Shown here: positions 61,013 to 64,000 of the stretch, one piece after another
Layout of the letters: each line of letters opens with the position of its first letter
How positions within the stretch are numbered: the first letter of the stretch is position 1
DNA from: Sphingomonas sp. Root710
GTDB lineage: Bacteria > Pseudomonadota > Alphaproteobacteria > Sphingomonadales > Sphingomonadaceae
DNA: 64,000 nucleotides
Assembly: GCF_001429065.1 (NCBI RefSeq)
Contig: NZ_LMIB01000012.1
Location: forward strand, 855,752-919,751
Reading direction: 5' to 3'
Position numbers and translations under genes: made by a program
The notes under the pieces: generated by a model
Database searches by the model: none
What the model was told of the DNA's origin: nothing
Seen by the model: the letters and a program-made list of their open reading frames with translations, nothing else

Positions 61013-62990
61013 TGCCGGATTTGGAGGTGCCGGTTCCGGGAAGTCCTGCAGCGACCCGAAGCGTGCGGCGATAGAGCAGCACCGTCATCCCCGCGAACAG
61101 CACGAGCCCGACGGCCACGGCGGATGTACCGAAATCGTCGCCGGCAAGTGCAAGCGGAGCAGCCTTGCCGCTGGCCACGATCAACCCCGCAAGCCCGACA
61201 TTGAACAGCCCATCACCGACGATGAAGCCGGACGCGAGCAAGACGCCCATACGCTTGGTCGCCTGGCTTTTCGCGCGCCGCTCGTAAAGATGCCCGAGCA
61301 GCCCGCCGATTATCAATGGAAGCGTCGCGCCCATCGGCAGGTAGATGCCGAGACCCACGGCCAGCGGCGGACAACCAGGCCGCCCCTTTCGTGAGAGGGC
61401 CGTATCGGCGGCGATCAGCAACACGCCAAGCCCGGCGCCGGCCCCGATCATGCTCCAGTCGAGGCCCACGCCCAGAATGCCGGTGCTCAGCGCGCTGACC
61501 AGGGTGGCCTGTGGCGCGGCGAGCGCATGAGGCGGCGTGATCCCGCTGAGCGGCGCAAACCCATAGGCCTTGTTGAGAAGGTCCAGAGTGAAGGGCGTGA
61601 CGAGCGCCGCCGCAATCACCCCGATCATCAAGGCGACCTGTTGTTTCCACGGCGTGGCACCGACGAGTTGTCCGGTCTTGAGATCCTGCAGATTGTCATT
61701 GGCGATACTTGCAGTCGAATAGATGATCGAGGTGGCGAAAATGGCGAAGGCCACCAATTGTGCGTGCGCGCCCGACGGCAGGTTCGGCTGGACGAAGACC
61801 GCCAGCAGGAGAGCAGCCCCTACGATCGCGAGAATGCCCACACCCGAAATGGGGCTGTTCGACGAGCCAATCAGACCCGCCATATAGCCGCAAACCGCTG
61901 CCACGATCGGCCCGGCAAGCAGGACATAGCCCAACGCGCCGATCGTGAGCGCCGCCGCATAGACCGATAGCGGGCCGCTGATCAGGAAATTCCAGAAGAG
62001 CATCGCGGTAGGAATGGTGACGGCGATGAGGCCGATGCCGAGCCAGCCGATCGGCAGGTCCCGCTCAGCCACCGTCAGCGACAGGCCACCCCGCTTGCGT
62101 TCGCGGGATGATGCGAGAGAATCGCGCAATCCTTTCCCGATCGGCAACATGAGCTGCAACAGCGTCCAGATCGCCGCCACGCCGATCACGCCTGCGCCAA
62201 AGAAGCGGACGTGGCTTAGCCACACAGCCTCGGCCGCAGCTGGCGTGGCCAACAGCCAGGCGAGATAGGGCGTTACGATCCCGAAGCCGATCAACAACCC
62301 GACCAGCAGGGCGATGCCGATGGAAAGACCCACGAGGTGCCCGGCGCCGATCAGCGCGAATTGAAGCGTGACGTCGACGACCGAACCGTAGGGGCCGATG
62401 CGGAACCACTTGGTCACCCCGGCGGCGGCAAGCTGGGTTGCCGCGAGAGCGGAATAGGCGGCTGCGGCGATCGCGCCGACGATGATCGTCCGCAGGCCTG
62501 CCCGGCTCTCTTCGCTGCCCCGGCTTTCGTTGCTGCCGACCTTGAGCACTTCGGCCGCCGCCACCCCTTCGGGATAAGGCAGATTCGACCCGATCACCAG
62601 CGCACGCCTCAACGGTCCGGAAAACAGAACCCCGAGCAAACCGCCGGTCGTGCATATCCAGAAAGTCGGCCAGAAGGAGAAGTCCTGCCACCAGCCGACC
62701 ATGATCAAACCGGGCAGGACGAAGCCGATCGCCGAGAGCGCTCCGGCCGACGACGTGATCGTCTGAACGATGTTGCTCTCAAGGATGTTGCTGGTGCGGA
62801 ATGCCCGTAGCGCCGCCATGGAGATCACCGCGGCCGGAATCGAGGTAGCGAAGGTGAGGCCGATGCGCAGCCCCAGCGACAAGTTCGCCGCGGTAAACAA
62901 GAAGGTCATAACGCAGCCGAGAACGATGCCGCGGACGGTGAACTGCGGATAGGAAGGGCCAGCTTTCGTCAAAGCCCCCTCACCCCGCAT
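60981..62990 (-). CDS. OPT-family oligopeptide transporter
   Basis: A 669-aa carrier with about sixteen helices. QFTVRGIVLGCVMTFLFTAANLSLGLRIGLTFATSIPAAVIS is the OPT start. NLPYPEGVAAAEVLKVG is the family's NPxPxG-like substrate loop, and DNLQDLKTGQLVGATPWKQQVALMIG is the second signature. OPT proteins import oligopeptides, glutathione or metal-peptide complexes with protons. ATG 62990 overlaps the end of the malonyl-CoA ligase gene by 11 bases, so they form one transcript. Confidence 0.9.
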   Translation of the reverse strand: MRGEGALTKAGPSYPQFTVRGIVLGCVMTFLFTAANLSLGLRIGLTFATSIPAAVISMAALRAFRTSNILESNIVQTITSSAGALSAIGFVLPGLIMVGWWQDFSFWPTFWICTTGGLLGVLFSGPLRRALVIGSNLPYPEGVAAAEVLKVGSNESRGSEESRAGLRTIIVGAIAAAAYSALAATQLAAAGVTKWFRIGPYGSVVDVTLQFALIGAGHLVGLSIGIALLVGLLIGFGIVTPYLAWLLATPAAAEAVWLSHVRFFGAGVIGVAAIWTLLQLMLPIGKGLRDSLASSRERKRGGLSLTVAERDLPIGWLGIGLIAVTIPTAMLFWNFLISGPLSVYAAALTIGALGYVLLAGPIVAAVCGYMAGLIGSSNSPISGVGILAIVGAALLLAVFVQPNLPSGAHAQLVAFAIFATSIIYSTASIANDNLQDLKTGQLVGATPWKQQVALMIGVIAAALVTPFTLDLLNKAYGFAPLSGITPPHALAAPQATLVSALSTGILGVGLDWSMIGAGAGLGVLLIAADTALSRKGRPGCPPLAVGLGIYLPMGATLPLIIGGLLGHLYERRAKSQATKRMGVLLASGFIVGDGLFNVGLAGLIVASGKAAPLALAGDDFGTSAVAVGLVLFAGMTVLLYRRTLRVAAGLPGTGTSKSGISGAPQNKDD

Positions 62991-64000
62991 CAGGAGCGTC
63001 AGCCTGCGGCGCGAAGAGCCCGGCATAGGCTTCCCGCAATTCCTTCTTCTGGATCTTTCCCATCACGTTGCGAGGCAGCTCATCGACAAGGACGATCCGG
63101 CGAGGCTGCTTGAACCGCGCGAGATCGTCGTTGATCGCCGCGATGATCCCGGTCTGCTCGATGGTCGCGCCGGCCACTGGCTTCACCACCGCGACCACCG
63201 CCTCTCCGAGATCGCGGTGCGGCACACCGATCACCGCGCATTCCGCGACGCCGTCGAGTGCCTCGATCACGGCTTCAACCTCGGCCGGATAGACGTTGAA
63301 ACCGCCGGAAATAATGAGGTCCTTGGCGCGGCCGACGATGAATACATAGCCTCGTTCATCGATATGTCCGAGATCGCCGGTAATGAAGAAACCGTCCGGC
63401 CGGAAATCCTCGGCGGTCTTTTCGGGACGCCGCCAATAGCCCTTGAAGACATTGGGGCCGCGTACCTCGATCACGCCGGTTTCCCGGTGGAGGACGCGGC
63501 CCGTCTCCGGGTCCGTCACCCGCAATGCGATGCCGGGCAGCGGAAAGCCGACACTACCGGGAATACGCTCGCCCTCATAGGGGTTGGAGCTATTCATATT
63601 GGTCTCGGTCATACCGTATCGTTCGAGGATCGCATGACCAGTGCGTTCGCGGAACGCCTTGTGCGTTTCGGCACTCAGCGGCGCGGATCCCGACACGAAC
63701 AGCCGGATATGCGCGGCGAGATCGGGCGTGAAGTCGGGCCTGTCGAGCAGCCGGACATAGAAGGTCGGCACACCCATCATGACGGTCGCTTCGGGCATAT
63801 GGCGCACGAGTTCGCCAGCGTCGAAACGCGGAAGGAAGATCATCGAAGCGCCGGCGGCCAGCGTCACATTCGTTGCGACGAACAGCCCGTGCGTGTGGAA
63901 TATGGGCAGGGCGTGCAGCAGCCTGTCCTCCGCGGTGAAGCGCCAATATTCGCGCAGCGTCTCGGCGTTGGACCGCAGATTGCCGTGGGTCAGCATCGCC
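62980..64000 (-). CDS. matB: Malonyl-CoA ligase (MatB-like), 5' end beyond window
   Basis: The C-terminal ~340 residues of an acyl-adenylate-forming CoA ligase. Core motifs are LERYGMTETNMNSSNPYEGERIPGSVG (the MatB-specific version of the A5 box), FFITGDLGHIDERGYVFIVGRAKDLIISGGFNVYP and a catalytic Lys in PRNVMGKIQKKEL. MatB joins malonate and CoA using ATP. The N-terminal third, including the P-loop, is outside the window. Its linkage with an OPT transporter is unusual for matB, which commonly sits with malonyl-CoA decarboxylase. Confidence 0.83.
   Translation of the reverse strand, partial: AMLTHGNLRSNAETLREYWRFTAEDRLLHALPIFHTHGLFVATNVTLAAGASMIFLPRFDAGELVRHMPEATVMMGVPTFYVRLLDRPDFTPDLAAHIRLFVSGSAPLSAETHKAFRERTGHAILERYGMTETNMNSSNPYEGERIPGSVGFPLPGIALRVTDPETGRVLHRETGVIEVRGPNVFKGYWRRPEKTAEDFRPDGFFITGDLGHIDERGYVFIVGRAKDLIISGGFNVYPAEVEAVIEALDGVAECAVIGVPHRDLGEAVVAVVKPVAGATIEQTGIIAAINDDLARFKQPRRIVLVDELPRNVMGKIQKKELREAYAGLFAPQADAPDAG

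Noticed and set aside
1-64000. CRISPR array
   Set aside because: No regularly spaced direct repeats were found; the only close repeats are the contig-end duplication and the short GGTAAGCA set.

Overview
The window is GC-rich DNA that reads as Alphaproteobacteria, most likely family Sphingomonadaceae. The support is the large TonB-dependent receptors with FecI/FecR regulation, a lasso-peptide cluster with an S9-type isopeptidase, a TPR-sulfotransferase beside a TonB receptor, a DUF1134 protein, and integrative-element core genes (relaxase with DUF3363, DUF736, DUF2958, ParB, DUF2285) typical of this class. No rRNA or complete tRNA is visible, so genus is not assigned.

Layout. (1) 1-300 holds the 3' end of a metallophosphoesterase gene and a 130-bp exact duplication joined by the Illumina adapter core, almost certainly an assembly artefact at a contig end. 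(2) 0.6-18.5 kb is an integrative/conjugative-element module: XRE regulator, large serine recombinase, relaxase, lytic transglycosylase, TraF-like S26 peptidase, HTH protein, DUF736, ParB-like protein, DUF2958, and a DUF6499/DUF2285 gene split by a +1 frameshift as in the excision activator FseA. No trb/traG type IV secretion genes are present. Cargo includes a BigR-type sulfide-detoxification locus (ArsR regulator, rhodanese, TauE exporter, divergent persulfide dioxygenase), a low-GC secreted protein, a frameshifted IS110-family element and a fused nucleotidyltransferase-HEPN protein.

(3) 19.1-29.6 kb is a complete lasso-peptide system. FecI, FecR, a TonB receptor and a lasso isopeptidase lie on the + strand. 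Facing them on the - strand is the biosynthetic operon: precursor A, fused B1-B2 protease and macrocyclase C, with a GntR regulator upstream. The predicted core is GVSPIGADELDSSPLFRPVG. The layout suggests a loop in which the peptide is made and exported, re-imported by the receptor and linearised by the isopeptidase, with uptake sensed through FecR/FecI. No dedicated ABC exporter is present.

(4) 29.9-45.0 kb is an ion, osmotic and envelope-stress block: XRE regulator, KdpD-like sensor lacking the kinase, SLC13 permease, DUF1134 protein, two MscS channels, secreted small proteins, single-domain response regulator, NhaA and a ClC protein. Two promoters here share the palindrome ATATCG-N5-CGATAT. 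(5) 45.2-46.7 kb: a tyrosine integrase with repeats upstream and a 45-bp 3' fragment of tRNA-Gly(GCC). This marks the right end of a genomic island extending leftwards, probably past base 1.

(6) 47.4-64.0 kb looks like chromosome-type metabolic DNA: TonB receptor, LysR, TPR-sulfotransferase, two M20 peptidases, gamma-glutamyltransferase, proline-iminopeptidase-like hydrolase, MFS and OPT transporters, a second LysR and a truncated malonyl-CoA ligase. Together they suggest capture and degradation of an unusual, perhaps gamma-glutamyl or otherwise modified, oligopeptide.
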